A DNA stretch of 64,000 nucleotides from Thermosulfuriphilus ammonigenes. GTDB lineage: Bacteria > Desulfobacterota > Thermodesulfobacteria > Thermodesulfobacteriales > ST65. The translations under genes and the position numbers were made by a program. Where the stretch lies: positions 2,162,576 to 2,226,575 of the forward strand of contig NZ_CP048877.1 in the NCBI RefSeq assembly GCF_011207455.1, given 5' to 3'. Positions 17,104 to 26,243 of this stretch are shown here, piece after piece. Within the stretch, counting starts at the first letter, position 1, and every line of letters begins with the position of its first letter. The notes beneath the pieces are model-generated. The model did not search any database. It saw only the letters and a program-made list of their open reading frames with translations, and was not told the origin of the DNA.

Positions 17104-17478
17104 GTGAAGAAGGAGATCTTATTGGCCATGGTCTGTATTTTTTTTCTCCTCTCCTGTGGGGTTAAGAATCAGCCAACGGGAGAGATCTCACCGGCTCCGG
17201 CAAGCCAACATCCGGAGCTCTCAGAGCAGGAGAAGCTTATCGCCTGCTCCAGCTGCCATCAGGAGGTAACTCCAGAGATCTACGAACAGTGGTACAACTC
17301 CGTTCATGGACTGGATAACGTCAAATGTTTCCAGTGTCATGGAACCTATGAAAACTTTTCTGTTGTCCCCAAGATGGACAAGTGTGCCACCTGTCATGTG
17401 GAGCAGCTCCGGAAGATGCCCCCGGGCATGACCTGCTGGCAGTGTCATCCTGCCCATAAGTTTTCTGTCCATAAGTAA
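17104..17478 (+). CDS. napM: Tetraheme cytochrome c lipoprotein, NapM-like
   Basis: A 124-residue lipoprotein (lipobox LLSCG after a hydrophobic leader) with four heme motifs: CSSCH, CFQCH, CATCH, CWQCH. Small multiheme proteins in this position are called NapM in nap clusters of Desulfobacterota and thought to carry electrons to NapA in place of NapB/NapC. The GTG start is preceded by AAGGAGG. The symbol rests on context and heme number. Confidence 0.78.
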   Translation: MKKEILLAMVCIFFLLSCGVKNQPTGEISPAPASQHPELSEQEKLIACSSCHQEVTPEIYEQWYNSVHGLDNVKCFQCHGTYENFSVVPKMDKCATCHVEQLRKMPPGMTCWQCHPAHKFSVHK

Positions 17479-17493
17479 TCAAGGAGGTGTCAT

Positions 17494-19893
17494 ATGGGCC
17501 TTTCAAGGAGAGAATTTCTCAAAAGGACGGCCGCCCTTACGGCCGCTTCTCTGGTAGGAGTCAAATTACCTTTTGAGGTCTCTGAGGCCGAGGCCGCTGA
17601 TGCGGACCGCTGGGTCAGGGGGACCTGCCGTTTCTGTGGCGTCGGATGTCGGGTAGAGCTGGGGCTAAAGGGAGATCGACCGGTGGCCATAAGGGGGGTT
17701 CCTGAGTCAAAGACCAACCTTGGCTATGTCTGTATGAAGGGGATGCTTTTTTACAAACTCATGCTTCACCCCGATCGTCTTAAAAAACCCCTTTACCGGG
17801 CCCGCAAGAGTGAATCTTTTCGGGAGATATCCTGGGAAGAGGCCCTGGATATTGCCGCTAAGAAGTTTGCCCAGGCAGTGAGGGAACATGGACCGAACTC
17901 CGTGGCCTATTATGGTTCTGGTCAGGCCCTGACCGAGGAGACCTATCTTTTCCAGAAAATCTTTCGCGCTGGCTTGCGGACCAACAACGTTGAGGGGAAC
18001 CCTCGGCTCTGTATGGCCAGTGCGGTAGGCGGCTACATTACCTCCTTTGGTGCCGATGAGCCCATTGGCTCTTATGCCGATATCGAGAAGGCCTTCTGCT
18101 TTTTTATCATTGGTAGCAACATGGCTGAGGCCCATCCTGTGCTTTTCCGGCGGATTATGCGTCGCAAGCTGGATCATCCTGAAGATGTCAAGGTTATCAA
18201 CGCTGATCCCAGGATTTCCCCCACCTCTAGAATAGCAGACATCCACCTTCAGTTTCGTCCGGGAACAGATTTAGCTCTTCTTAATGCCATGGCCTATGTG
18301 ATCATCGAGGAAGGTCTCTACGATGAGGATTTCATCCGACAGTATGCCACCTTCCGGGTAGGCAAGAAGAAAAAAGAGGTCGATTTTGATACCTATCGCC
18401 GTTTTCTGGCCGATTACACCCCGGAGAGGGCCTCACAGATATGTGGGGGAAATATCACCCCGGATAAGATTCGCCAGGTAGCCCGATGGTTTGCCACCTC
18501 CCGGGGGACTATGAGCCTGTGGACCATGGGAATTAACCAGCGAATCCGGGGGGTCTGGGCCAACAATCTTATCCATAATCTGCATATCCTCACCGGTCAG
18601 CTCTGCAAGCCAGGGGCGGATAGTTTTTCTCTTACCGGGCAACCCAATGCCTGCGGCGGGGTGCGCGAGGCCGGTGGTCTGTGTCATATCCTCCCGGCCC
18701 ACAGGCCAGTAGTTAAAGACCACCTCCGTCATGAGGTAGAGAGACTCTGGGGAGTTCCTAAAGGACGCATTCCTAAAAAACCCGGTTATCACACTATAGC
18801 TATGTTTACGGCCCTCAATGAGGGTAAAATCAAGGCCATCTGGATCAACTGCACCAGTCCGGCTCAAAGCCTTCCCAATTGTGATAAGTATCGAAAGGGC
18901 CTGGCTCGAGAAGATGTTTTTATTATTGTCTCTGATATCTTTCCGACCAAGACCACCGAATTTGCCAATCTCATCCTGCCTACGGCCTTTCACTTTGAAA
19001 AGACCGGTGTCTTTGGCTGCACTGAGCGACGATCTCAGCTGACAGTCAAGGTCCTTGATCCGCCAGGAGAGGCCAAGCCTGAGGTCTGGATTGCCCGGGA
19101 GTGGGCCCTTAAGTTGGCTCAGGAACTTGGGGATCCGGTAATCAAAAAGTGTGTTGAACCTTTCCTGGGGCTTGATGAAGGTTATGACCTACCCAAGGCC
19201 ATCTGGGATGAGTATACCCAGAAACTTACGGCCGGCAGAGACAATGACCTGCGCGGGGCCACTTATGAGGTCCTGAAGAAGCGTCCTGATGGCGTTCAAT
19301 GGCCAGCCCCTACCGAGGAACTTGCTCTTCGTGGCGGCACCTACAAGAAGTTTGTCCGGGGGATCGATCCGCTGGCTGAAGAACACGCAAAAGATAACAA
19401 ACCCTATCAGTTTTACGGCCCGGCCCATCCTGACCGGAAGCTTTGGATATGGTTGCGGCCTTACAAGGGGGCGGCTGAGGAACCAGATTCTGAATATCCC
19501 TTCTTCCTCTCTACTGGCCGGGTGATTGACCACTGGCATACAGCCAGCATGACCGGCCGAATCATCGAACTCATGCGGGCCAACCCTTATGCCTATGTAG
19601 AGATCAACCCTAAGGATGCCAAACGTCTAGGAATCCGTCCGGGAGACATGGTCTTGGTAGAGAGCCGTAGGGGGCATAATATCCTTCCGGCCAAGATCTA
19701 CGAGGGGCCCATGGAGGGGATGGTCTTTGTATATTGGTACGATCAACACGAGGACCGACTCATCAACAAGGTGACTAAAGACGCCTTTGACCCAGGCTCC
19801 AAGGAGCCTGAATTCAAGATATGCGCCTGTCGAATAAGGCGGGTCTCCGGTCCCAGGCCCCTTAAGCCCTATCTGGCTCAGCTTAAGGTTTAG
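17494..19893 (+). CDS. napA: Periplasmic nitrate reductase catalytic subunit
   Basis: A 799-residue molybdoenzyme that reduces nitrate to nitrite in the periplasm. Seen: a Tat signal (SRREFLKR, residues 4-11), an N-terminal 4Fe-4S site (Cys45, Cys48, Cys52, Cys80), the likely Mo ligand Cys173 in GNPRLCMAS, TGQPNACGGVREAGG, and the C-terminal molybdopterin-binding region ending around VKDAFDPGSKEPEFKICACRI. Length fits the monomeric NapA type. It starts 15 bases after napM with AAGGAGGT. The product nitrite could go to the HAO-type cytochrome encoded at 23997-25367. Confidence 0.93.
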   Translation: MGLSRREFLKRTAALTAASLVGVKLPFEVSEAEAADADRWVRGTCRFCGVGCRVELGLKGDRPVAIRGVPESKTNLGYVCMKGMLFYKLMLHPDRLKKPLYRARKSESFREISWEEALDIAAKKFAQAVREHGPNSVAYYGSGQALTEETYLFQKIFRAGLRTNNVEGNPRLCMASAVGGYITSFGADEPIGSYADIEKAFCFFIIGSNMAEAHPVLFRRIMRRKLDHPEDVKVINADPRISPTSRIADIHLQFRPGTDLALLNAMAYVIIEEGLYDEDFIRQYATFRVGKKKKEVDFDTYRRFLADYTPERASQICGGNITPDKIRQVARWFATSRGTMSLWTMGINQRIRGVWANNLIHNLHILTGQLCKPGADSFSLTGQPNACGGVREAGGLCHILPAHRPVVKDHLRHEVERLWGVPKGRIPKKPGYHTIAMFTALNEGKIKAIWINCTSPAQSLPNCDKYRKGLAREDVFIIVSDIFPTKTTEFANLILPTAFHFEKTGVFGCTERRSQLTVKVLDPPGEAKPEVWIAREWALKLAQELGDPVIKKCVEPFLGLDEGYDLPKAIWDEYTQKLTAGRDNDLRGATYEVLKKRPDGVQWPAPTEELALRGGTYKKFVRGIDPLAEEHAKDNKPYQFYGPAHPDRKLWIWLRPYKGAAEEPDSEYPFFLSTGRVIDHWHTASMTGRIIELMRANPYAYVEINPKDAKRLGIRPGDMVLVESRRGHNILPAKIYEGPMEGMVFVYWYDQHEDRLINKVTKDAFDPGSKEPEFKICACRIRRVSGPRPLKPYLAQLKV

Positions 19894-19941
19894 TCAAGAA
19901 GGGGAGGGCCATTTAGGCCCTTCCCTTTAAAAGGGGGATTT

Positions 19942-20235
19942 ATGCCCATCGGTGGTTTTGTGGTCAACTGTCTTCCCCAAGACAAGGATTCGGTTCTTAA
20001 AAAGCTTTCCTCCGTTCCCGGGGCCAGTGTCTATGGCGAAGATGACCGGGGATACTTGATACTGGTTCTTGAGACCGAGACCTCTGAGGCCATGGAACAA
20101 CTGGTAGATGAGATTGCTGCCTTTGACGAAGTTCTGGCCGTAAACCTGGCCTATCTCCACGGTGAGGATGAAGTTGAACAAATTCTTAAGGGGCGTCTTA
20201 AGCCACCTCTTCCAGGGCCCAAAAGGCGATTTTAA
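19942..20235 (+). CDS. napD: NapD-like chaperone
   Basis: A 97-residue ferredoxin-fold protein: GGFVVNCLPQDKDSVLKKLS at the start and DEVLAVNLAYLHGEDE near the end are typical of NapD. NapD binds the Tat signal of NapA and holds it until the cofactors are inserted. It lies between napA and napG, and its last ~68 bases overlap napG in another frame. Confidence 0.88.
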   Translation: MPIGGFVVNCLPQDKDSVLKKLSSVPGASVYGEDDRGYLILVLETETSEAMEQLVDEIAAFDEVLAVNLAYLHGEDEVEQILKGRLKPPLPGPKRRF

Positions 20236-20803
20236 AAGGCGCCTTTTTCTTAAAGGCCTAGGATTGGCGTTCTTATGGCCCCTTGAGGTTCAGGCTCAAG
20301 GGCCGCTCTCCTCTCCTGTAGGGGTCAATCGACTGCGTCCTCCGGGGGCCATCGCTGAGGAGTATTTTCCCGGCCGCTGTATCCGTTGTGGACGCTGTGC
20401 CGAGATATGTCCCTATCGATCCATAGTGGTTCTTGATATTCATTATGGGGTTCATGCTGGAACCCCCCTCATCTTCGTAGAGAGGGTTCCCTGCTATCTT
20501 TGCATGAAGTGTGTCCAAGTCTGTCCTACGGGGACTTTGCGGCGGATAAGGCAGGAGGAGACACGTATGGGCACGGCGGTTATCAATCGTCGGGCCTGTA
20601 TTACTTGGCAGGGCCAGACTCTATGCCGGACCTGTTACAATGTCTGCCCGTTTAAAGAACGGGCCATCCATCTGGATCAGCTGCGTCCGGTGGTCGATGA
20701 GAGATATTGTACCGGCTGTGGTCTCTGCACCCACGGCTGCCCCTTAACCCCTAAGGCTATCAATATCGAACCAACCTACTCCTATAGGCCGACAAAATGG
20801 TAA
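20168..20803 (+). CDS. napG: NapG-type ferredoxin with Tat signal
   Basis: A 211-residue periplasmic iron-sulfur protein with a Tat motif (KRRLFLKGLG) and four 4Fe-4S binding sets: CIRCGRCAEICP, CYLCMKCVQVCP, CRTCYNVCP, CTGCGLCTHGCP. With NapH it passes electrons from the quinol pool towards NapA. The ATG at 20168 (a GTG at 20162 is also possible) overlaps napD, and the end overlaps napH by 7 bases. Confidence 0.92.
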   Translation: MKLNKFLRGVLSHLFQGPKGDFKRRLFLKGLGLAFLWPLEVQAQGPLSSPVGVNRLRPPGAIAEEYFPGRCIRCGRCAEICPYRSIVVLDIHYGVHAGTPLIFVERVPCYLCMKCVQVCPTGTLRRIRQEETRMGTAVINRRACITWQGQTLCRTCYNVCPFKERAIHLDQLRPVVDERYCTGCGLCTHGCPLTPKAINIEPTYSYRPTKW

Positions 20804-21642
20804 AGAGAGATTTCCCTCTGACACGCTGGCGCTACCTGGTTCTTTTGGGAGCCTTCCTTTTGATAGTAATCAACCCCTTTCTCAACTACTACTGGCACTT
20901 CAATTTTATACAAGGATGGTATCAATCATTAGGAATTGGCAAATTGTGGTTTGTCTCACCCCTTGAAGGCTTGGAGAGCATTTTGGTCTCCAAGACGGTG
21001 TATCTTCCCCTGCTCATTGGCATGCTCATTCCCGTGTTGGTGGCCTTATTTCTGGGGCGGGTGTTTTGCAGCTGGATTTGTCCTATAAGCTTTCTTGCCG
21101 AGACCTTTGAACGCTTAAAAGGACTTTGGGGGCGGTCTAAAGGGCGGGATTATCTCCTTATCTCCCGGAGGGTCTTTTGGTTTTCTCTGATAGTAGAGAT
21201 CCTTTTAGCCATGATTCTTGGTGTCCCTCTTTTTGTGTTTCTTTCTCCTCCAGGGTTGGTGGGGCGCGAGGTCATGAGGGCTGTCTTCTTTCATACCCTG
21301 GGTCTTGAAGGTCTGATTGTGGTCTTGGTTCTTTTAGGAAACCTGATTACCCGCCGTCTTTATTGTCGTTATTTTTGCCCTTTAGGGGCCTTACTGGCCT
21401 TTCTTGGTAGTGGGCGGCGACTGGTTATTATCAGAGATTCTCATACCTGTAAGGAGTGCGGGCTTTGTGATCGGGCCTGCCCCTTAGGGCTTTCTGCAAG
21501 TAAAGACGAGGGTTTGTCTGCCTATTGCTGGAATTGTGGGGAATGTCTTGGGGCTTGTCCTCATCAGAGCCTTTCCTTTAAGTGGCGGGAGATGGCTCCT
21601 CTTCTCCGGGCTCAAAACGATACCCCACCCCAGGGTGAGTAA
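20797..21642 (+). CDS. napH: NapH-type membrane quinol dehydrogenase
   Basis: A 281-residue membrane protein with four main hydrophobic segments (near residues 12-30, 70-95, 127-150, 162-185), two membrane-side Cys motifs (FCSWICPISF and YCRYFCPLGA) and two C-terminal 4Fe-4S sets (CKECGLCDRACP, CWNCGECLGACP). It oxidises menaquinol and delivers electrons through NapG. The final 65 bases overlap the end of the response regulator on the opposite strand. Confidence 0.93.
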   Translation: MVKRDFPLTRWRYLVLLGAFLLIVINPFLNYYWHFNFIQGWYQSLGIGKLWFVSPLEGLESILVSKTVYLPLLIGMLIPVLVALFLGRVFCSWICPISFLAETFERLKGLWGRSKGRDYLLISRRVFWFSLIVEILLAMILGVPLFVFLSPPGLVGREVMRAVFFHTLGLEGLIVVLVLLGNLITRRLYCRYFCPLGALLAFLGSGRRLVIIRDSHTCKECGLCDRACPLGLSASKDEGLSAYCWNCGECLGACPHQSLSFKWREMAPLLRAQNDTPPQGE

Positions 21643-22288
21643 TGATAAAACGAGGATGTTCTGGATCTGGCTCTATCTTCTGGCGGAGGCGCTGAATATG
21701 GACATCTAGGGCCCGGCTCCAAGGATAGATCTCCTTATCCGGCCATAGTTGACTCCGGATAAAATCGCGGCTGAGAACCTCTCCCGGTTGGGAGGCCAGG
21801 ATCTCTAGAAGGTCATACTCCTTTTTGGTCAGTTTGACCGGCCGGCCATTTAGATAAACCTGACGCTTGGAGGGGATGATTTTGAGAGGGCCAAACTGAA
21901 GGCTTTCTTTTCGAGAAATGTCGGCTGTTCTTTTGAGTCTGGCTCGAATACGGACTAAAAGCTCTAAATACTCAAAGGGCTTGGTGAGATAGTCATCGGC
22001 TCCGGCTTCGAATCCTCGGAGCTTGTCGGAAAGGCTGTCTCGGGCCGTGACCATAATAATCGGTACTTGGGTCTTCTCTCGGATTTGTCGGCAGACCTTA
22101 AGACCATCGATATCTGGAAGGTTGAGGTCCAAGATTATGAGATCCGGGTGGTGTTCTTCAAGAAACTCCAAGGCCTCCAGGCCACTGGTGACTCCAAAGA
22201 CCCTGAAGTCATCAAGTTCCAGCTGATCCTTAAGGAGAGAGAGAATGTCTTTTTCGTCCTCAACAATTAAGATCTCCGGCTTACTCAT
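21578..22288 (-). CDS. OmpR-family response regulator
   Basis: A 236-residue regulator. The receiver domain has LIVEDEKDIL, the phospho-acceptor Asp in LIILDLNLPDIDG, VTARDS and the Lys in YLTKPFEY. The winged-helix effector has LTKKEYDLLEILASQPGEVLSR and SRALDVHIQRLRQKI. The ATG at 22288 is preferred because GGAG lies at proper distance; it overlaps the kinase end by 8 bases. Its place between the nap and hao operons suggests it controls one or both; candidate sites are the tandem repeats at 15469-15495 and 26088-26114. Confidence 0.94.
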   Translation of the reverse strand: MSKPEILIVEDEKDILSLLKDQLELDDFRVFGVTSGLEALEFLEEHHPDLIILDLNLPDIDGLKVCRQIREKTQVPIIMVTARDSLSDKLRGFEAGADDYLTKPFEYLELLVRIRARLKRTADISRKESLQFGPLKIIPSKRQVYLNGRPVKLTKKEYDLLEILASQPGEVLSRDFIRSQLWPDKEIYPWSRALDVHIQRLRQKIEPDPEHPRFIITHPGVGYRFEPGEEEPSPAT

Positions 22289-23804
22289 TGTCACTCCTCA
22301 ACGGAAGTCTGACATTGAAAATTATACCCGCATGGTTCGGTTTCGAGATCCAGATTTCACCTCCATGAGCCTGGAGAATGCCTCGGCAGATAGCCAACCC
22401 CAGTCCCATCCCATCTGATTTGGTCTCTGACCCCCGGTAAAACTTTTCAAAGATTCGTGGCCATTCCTCCTCAGGGATTCCCGGACCATAATCCTCTACC
22501 GAAACGACTACTGAATCAGGCCGTTGGTCTACAGAGATGACGACAGAAGCTTCCCGCGGGGAGAACTTAACAGCATTGGCTAACAAATTTAAAAATACTT
22601 GAAACATTCTCTCCTTGTCAAAGGGTACCATTACCGGAGTCTCTGGGGCTTTTAGCTCAAGGCGGACACCTTTGTCTTGGGCTAAAGGTTGAACAGTGAA
22701 AATGACATCATCCAGTAACTCTATTAAATCCTCTCTTTTTATATTAAGTTTTATTCGTCCACTTTCTATCTTGGAGTAATTTAGTAAGTTGTTAATCATA
22801 CTTGTTAGTTTTTCTGCATTTTTTTGGATTATGAAAAGCTGTGGATCATCTCTTTTATCTTTACGCATCAAGATTTCGGTGGCCAGTTTAATAGAAGTTA
22901 GAGGAGTTTTCAAATCATGAGTAATGTTAGAAAAGAATTCGCTTTTGTAGCGTTCTATTCTTTTTAGTTCTTCATAGGCAGACTTTAATTCTTGAGTGGC
23001 CTCTTGAATTTTTATCTCTAACTCTTTTTGATGACTGGCTAATTTTTCTACCATTCTATTAAAGCTTTTAGCTAGTCTCCTCCATTCTTGCCCTCGCTCA
23101 AGGCTGATTTTAGTCTTCAGATCCCCTTCTTCCACTCGCCGGAAGGCATCTATTAAGTCCTCAAGTGGATCCAAAAGAAAGAATCTGATTACGACGATTA
23201 GTCCAGCCAATACGACTACTAGAGTAGATGCAATATAAACACCAAGAAAGAACTTCTTTTTTCTGAATTCCTTAAAGGCGTTAGTGGCCGGAATGCCGAT
23301 ACTGATACATCCCTGGATGTTGTTTTTAAACTCAGAGTGACAGCTGAGACACTCTTGGGAAAACCTTAAAGGGGCAGCGTATCTAAAGATCGGTTCTGGA
23401 GCGTTAATAATCTTCCAGACCTCTTTCTGGCCATTTTGGAGTCTCCTTATGGCCTCTTTTTCAAATTCATCTGGACGGTGATTGGGATTTTGAGCGTTAA
23501 TGACAGCGACCCGAATTTGGTAGGGAATTTTGTGCTGAGCAAAGGTGGCGATTTCCTTTGTGAAATGAGAAGGGGTCAAAAGCAAAAAGTGATTCTCTTT
23601 CTTGACATAAATACCGCCATGGCCGGATATCCACTGTCTAGTCATGTCGATGTAGTAGTAAATGGCCTGGGCCTGATTTTTCATCTCCTGGACCAGAAAT
23701 CTTTCTTCTTCTAGGGCGAACCAGAAAAAAAATAAGGCTCCCAGAAGACCGAGAATGATAATGATAGAAAGGATGATTTTTTTACTTACAGAGAAAAAAG
23801 GCAT
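22281..23804 (-). CDS. Sensor histidine kinase with DUF3365-type periplasmic domain carrying a c-type heme motif
   Basis: A 507-residue kinase. A periplasmic domain lies between two membrane helices (about residues 7-30 and 190-215). It contains one CxxCH (CLSCH, about residues 152-156) in a context typical of the DUF3365/Tll0287-like sensor domain. HAMP (about 215-265), a coiled coil, the H-box NITHDLKTPLTS and an ATPase with NLLANAVKF, DYGPGIP and GMGLGLAI follow. A covalently bound heme would let it sense redox state, NO or another heme ligand. The ATG at 23804 has GGGGTGG ahead; a GTG at 23813 is an alternative. Confidence 0.92.
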   Translation of the reverse strand: MPFFSVSKKIILSIIIILGLLGALFFFWFALEEERFLVQEMKNQAQAIYYYIDMTRQWISGHGGIYVKKENHFLLLTPSHFTKEIATFAQHKIPYQIRVAVINAQNPNHRPDEFEKEAIRRLQNGQKEVWKIINAPEPIFRYAAPLRFSQECLSCHSEFKNNIQGCISIGIPATNAFKEFRKKKFFLGVYIASTLVVVLAGLIVVIRFFLLDPLEDLIDAFRRVEEGDLKTKISLERGQEWRRLAKSFNRMVEKLASHQKELEIKIQEATQELKSAYEELKRIERYKSEFFSNITHDLKTPLTSIKLATEILMRKDKRDDPQLFIIQKNAEKLTSMINNLLNYSKIESGRIKLNIKREDLIELLDDVIFTVQPLAQDKGVRLELKAPETPVMVPFDKERMFQVFLNLLANAVKFSPREASVVISVDQRPDSVVVSVEDYGPGIPEEEWPRIFEKFYRGSETKSDGMGLGLAICRGILQAHGGEIWISKPNHAGIIFNVRLPLRSDNE

Positions 23805-23929
23805 GGATTCCACCCCTTTAGCTTGGGCCTACCGGCGGGTAAGTCTTCTAAACCTCTTCTTTAAAGATGACAATTTTATCTTCTCCTAGAAGATAAATCG
23901 GAAATTTGACCCTCCCAGACCAAAAAATC

Positions 23930-23966
23930 TTCAAAAAAGAAAGAGGGGGCTTTAAGCCCCCTCTCT
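23930..23966 (-). terminator. Rho-independent terminator after the octaheme cytochrome gene
   Basis: On the minus strand a stem AGAGGGGGCTT/AAGCCCCCTCT (23942-23964) is followed by TTCTTTTTTG. It closes the octaheme/tetraheme operon 30 bases past its stop, so the kinase-regulator pair downstream probably has its own promoter or depends on readthrough. A run of seven T on the plus side gives weaker bidirectional potential. Confidence 0.88.
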
Positions 23967-23996
23967 CGCTGTTTTTTTGTCAAATCTTGTGGGATT

Positions 23997-25367
23997 TTAC
24001 ATCGGTCCTGTGTCCATAACCGGACTCAACTCTTCTATCTTATTGTGCTTCATACGCCAGTTGTAGATGTCTTCCATGTCTTTATAAATCTGGAACATCT
24101 GGAAGAAGCCATGCCAATGGGCATAGTCAGGACCGTTCATAGCCGCTCCCTGACGGGCCCGGCGTCCGGCATGGTGCCAGAGATAGTAATTAAGCTCCAA
24201 GATGGGATCCTTCCAGGGATCCTTTTTAAGGAGCCCCTTGGCCTTAAGCTCATTGATCATCTTCTGGGCATTATCATAATAGCGGTTGTAAAGGGCCACA
24301 GCCTTATCCAGGGCGCTGAAGATGTTCTTGGTGTGGGTAGAGCTATGACAATTGATGCAGACCTTTTCCATTAACTTGCGGCCCTTCTCGCCGTCTCCCC
24401 GTTCACCACTTCTTACTACGCTACGAGGATGGACCAGATCCCACTTGAGCCGTTCGTTGACATTATGGGTGGTCTTAAGTTCACCAATTCCGCTCATATG
24501 ACAGGTGGCGCAGGTGGGAGCTGTATAATCACCCGGCTCCCAGGCATCAGGAGCACTATCCCAGCGCCATTTTTCCCCTTCGGTGAGAAAGATTTGTCCA
24601 TGTTTGCTCTCATAGTAGATTTCGATGTTTGGATGGTCCGGTCCTAGGTGACAGGAAGCGCAGGCCTCTGGTTTTCTGGCCTCAGCGATACTGAAACGAT
24701 GTCTGGTGTGACATACGGTGCAGTTACCGATACCACCATCTGGATAGCGCTGGCCAATTCCCCCAGGCCAGGTATTCTTAATGGGTTTTTTGTCCGGCCC
24801 CAGTTCGATCTTAGTCCCGTGACACATCTGACATCCTGTGGCCCGGGAGGCATAAACGATATCCTCATCAGGAGAGACGCCCATAAACTGGCCGCCCTCG
24901 TAGTGATACATAAGCTTCTGAAACTTCTTCTTTTCTACCACCGGGGCACTGGCAAGCTTGGCGTGGCCGCTTTTGCTAAATTGCTCTACCTCTGTGGGAT
25001 GGCAACGCTCACAGGTCTTGGGGGACACCATAGGAGAGGTGTAGATGTTAGTCCCCCGAACCCCTTCACACTGGCTGGCCATGGGAGAGCTCTTGGGAAC
25101 CACATGGCAGTCATAACAGGAGACCCCGGCGTGGGCCATTCTCCCCTGTTTCCAGTCTTCGACAATGCCCGGGGTCTTTTTGGCATGACACTCGATACAT
25201 TTTAAGGCCTCCGGGGAGAAGCCCCTCTTGATAACCAGCTCCTTTGTCTTGGAGAGGTTGGGATAAACTCCCTCCTTACTCCCCTTAGCTGCCCAGGAAG
25301 GACCAGAGAGGCCCAGCAAAATGGCCAGCGAAAGGACTAAAAAGCCTGATCTCTTCAACCAATCCAT
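23997..25367 (-). CDS. haoA: Octaheme cytochrome c of the hydroxylamine oxidoreductase family
   Basis: A 456-residue periplasmic protein with a signal peptide and eight CxxCH motifs (CIECH, CYDCH, CERCH, CQMCH, CTVCH, CASCH, CATCH, CINCH), the number and spread expected for HAO-family octaheme proteins. It ends in a helical C-terminal region ([21 protein letters not shown], then [19 protein letters not shown]). In ammonifiers such proteins, with a NapC-type partner, are thought to run in the reducing direction, nitrite or hydroxylamine to ammonia. Oxidising HAOs need a Tyr that cross-links the catalytic heme; I cannot decide from the sequence alone whether it is present. No nrfA is in the window. 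Confidence 0.9.
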   Translation of the reverse strand: MDWLKRSGFLVLSLAILLGLSGPSWAAKGSKEGVYPNLSKTKELVIKRGFSPEALKCIECHAKKTPGIVEDWKQGRMAHAGVSCYDCHVVPKSSPMASQCEGVRGTNIYTSPMVSPKTCERCHPTEVEQFSKSGHAKLASAPVVEKKKFQKLMYHYEGGQFMGVSPDEDIVYASRATGCQMCHGTKIELGPDKKPIKNTWPGGIGQRYPDGGIGNCTVCHTRHRFSIAEARKPEACASCHLGPDHPNIEIYYESKHGQIFLTEGEKWRWDSAPDAWEPGDYTAPTCATCHMSGIGELKTTHNVNERLKWDLVHPRSVVRSGERGDGEKGRKLMEKVCINCHSSTHTKNIFSALDKAVALYNRYYDNAQKMINELKAKGLLKKDPWKDPILELNYYLWHHAGRRARQGAAMNGPDYAHWHGFFQMFQIYKDMEDIYNWRMKHNKIEELSPVMDTGPM

Positions 25368-25392
25368 AAGAAACCCTCCTTAGCAAGATTTT

Positions 25393-25956
25393 TTACTTAG
25401 ATTTATCTTTGGAAACCCCCTCCCTGAGGGCCAGAAGAAGGTCTCCGTGGCCCACAGTGTGGTGACAATTGATACAGGTCTTATTGGTTTCTCCCAATTC
25501 ATAGGCCCGGTGGGCGGTGAAGGCCTTGAGAGGGATCCCCGGGGCCACCAGCTCTTTGTGACACTTACGGCAGCCGGATTCATAGGCCTCATGGGTGTAT
25601 GGTTTTTTGTGTTCCCAGTGTTTGAGCCAGTGCTCCAGGGTGGCCTTACGACCGGTGACATGGGCTACATAGTCGTTTATGCCAAACTTGGTCTTGGCCA
25701 CCAGGTAGGTAAAAAGGCCGTCGTGGGGGAGGTGGCAGTCTACACACTTGGCCTTTATGACCCCCTTATCATTAGGACCGTGAGCTCCGGCGGCCCAAGT
25801 TTCTTGGAATATCTTCATCTCATGACAGGAAGAGCAAAACTTTACCGTACCGGTGGATTTGACTTGGACAGCAGTAATAAAAGAGAAGACCAGGGCGGCA
25901 ATAAAGCCAATGATCAAACCTTTTACCAAGGTCCCTCTGCTACTATTGTGACCCAT
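25393..25956 (-). CDS. haoC: NapC/NirT/NrfH-family tetraheme quinol dehydrogenase
   Basis: A 187-residue membrane-anchored cytochrome: one N-terminal helix (about residues 11-30) then four CxxCH motifs (CSSCH, CVDCH, CRKCH, CINCH) with the typical CSSCHEMK start. It takes electrons from menaquinol to the octaheme protein encoded 25 bases downstream. Pairing with an HAO-family gene defines the reductive HaoCA arrangement described in Epsilonproteobacteria; the symbol is by that analogy. Confidence 0.9.
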   Translation of the reverse strand: MGHNSSRGTLVKGLIIGFIAALVFSFITAVQVKSTGTVKFCSSCHEMKIFQETWAAGAHGPNDKGVIKAKCVDCHLPHDGLFTYLVAKTKFGINDYVAHVTGRKATLEHWLKHWEHKKPYTHEAYESGCRKCHKELVAPGIPLKAFTAHRAYELGETNKTCINCHHTVGHGDLLLALREGVSKDKSK

Positions 25957-26087
25957 ACAGTCCTCCGCCTAAGAGATTCATTTTTTGAAGAATAGACTCA
26001 AAAGAAAGGTAATTACCCATTTTTGAGATTAAAGTGGTTCAATGCTCTGTTCTTCGACAGAATTCAAAATATTTTTAAACGACATTT

Positions 26088-26114
26088 CAGTAAATGTGGA
26101 GTTAAAGTTGTAAC
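26088..26114 (-). promoter_or_regulatory. Candidate operator of the haoCA operon (shared tandem repeat)
   Basis: The minus strand reads GTTACAACTTTAAC, two bases, then CACATTTACT. It aligns over 27 bases without gaps to the nap-side element at 15469-15495 with about 20 identities, including the 12-base repeat spacing. It is about 130-160 bases upstream of the haoC start. The rest of the 25957-26243 gap shows only AT-rich sequence likely to hold the two divergent promoters. Confidence 0.55.
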
Positions 26115-26243
26115 GTTCCTGTTAATCCTCTTTCTCAGACATCTTTCTCAGACAACCCTTTGCTCCGGGTTGATCCTGGAGGATTATTTCTTTAAGATCT
26201 TCTGAAAATCTGGTCGTCTGCAGATTTAAGCTAGAAGGTAGGG

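Noticed and set aside
25981-26004. TTTTGA...TCAAAA near the haoC start as an FNR/HcpR site
   Set aside because: The half-sites are nine bases apart, too far for this class, and the A/T runs make such matches common.
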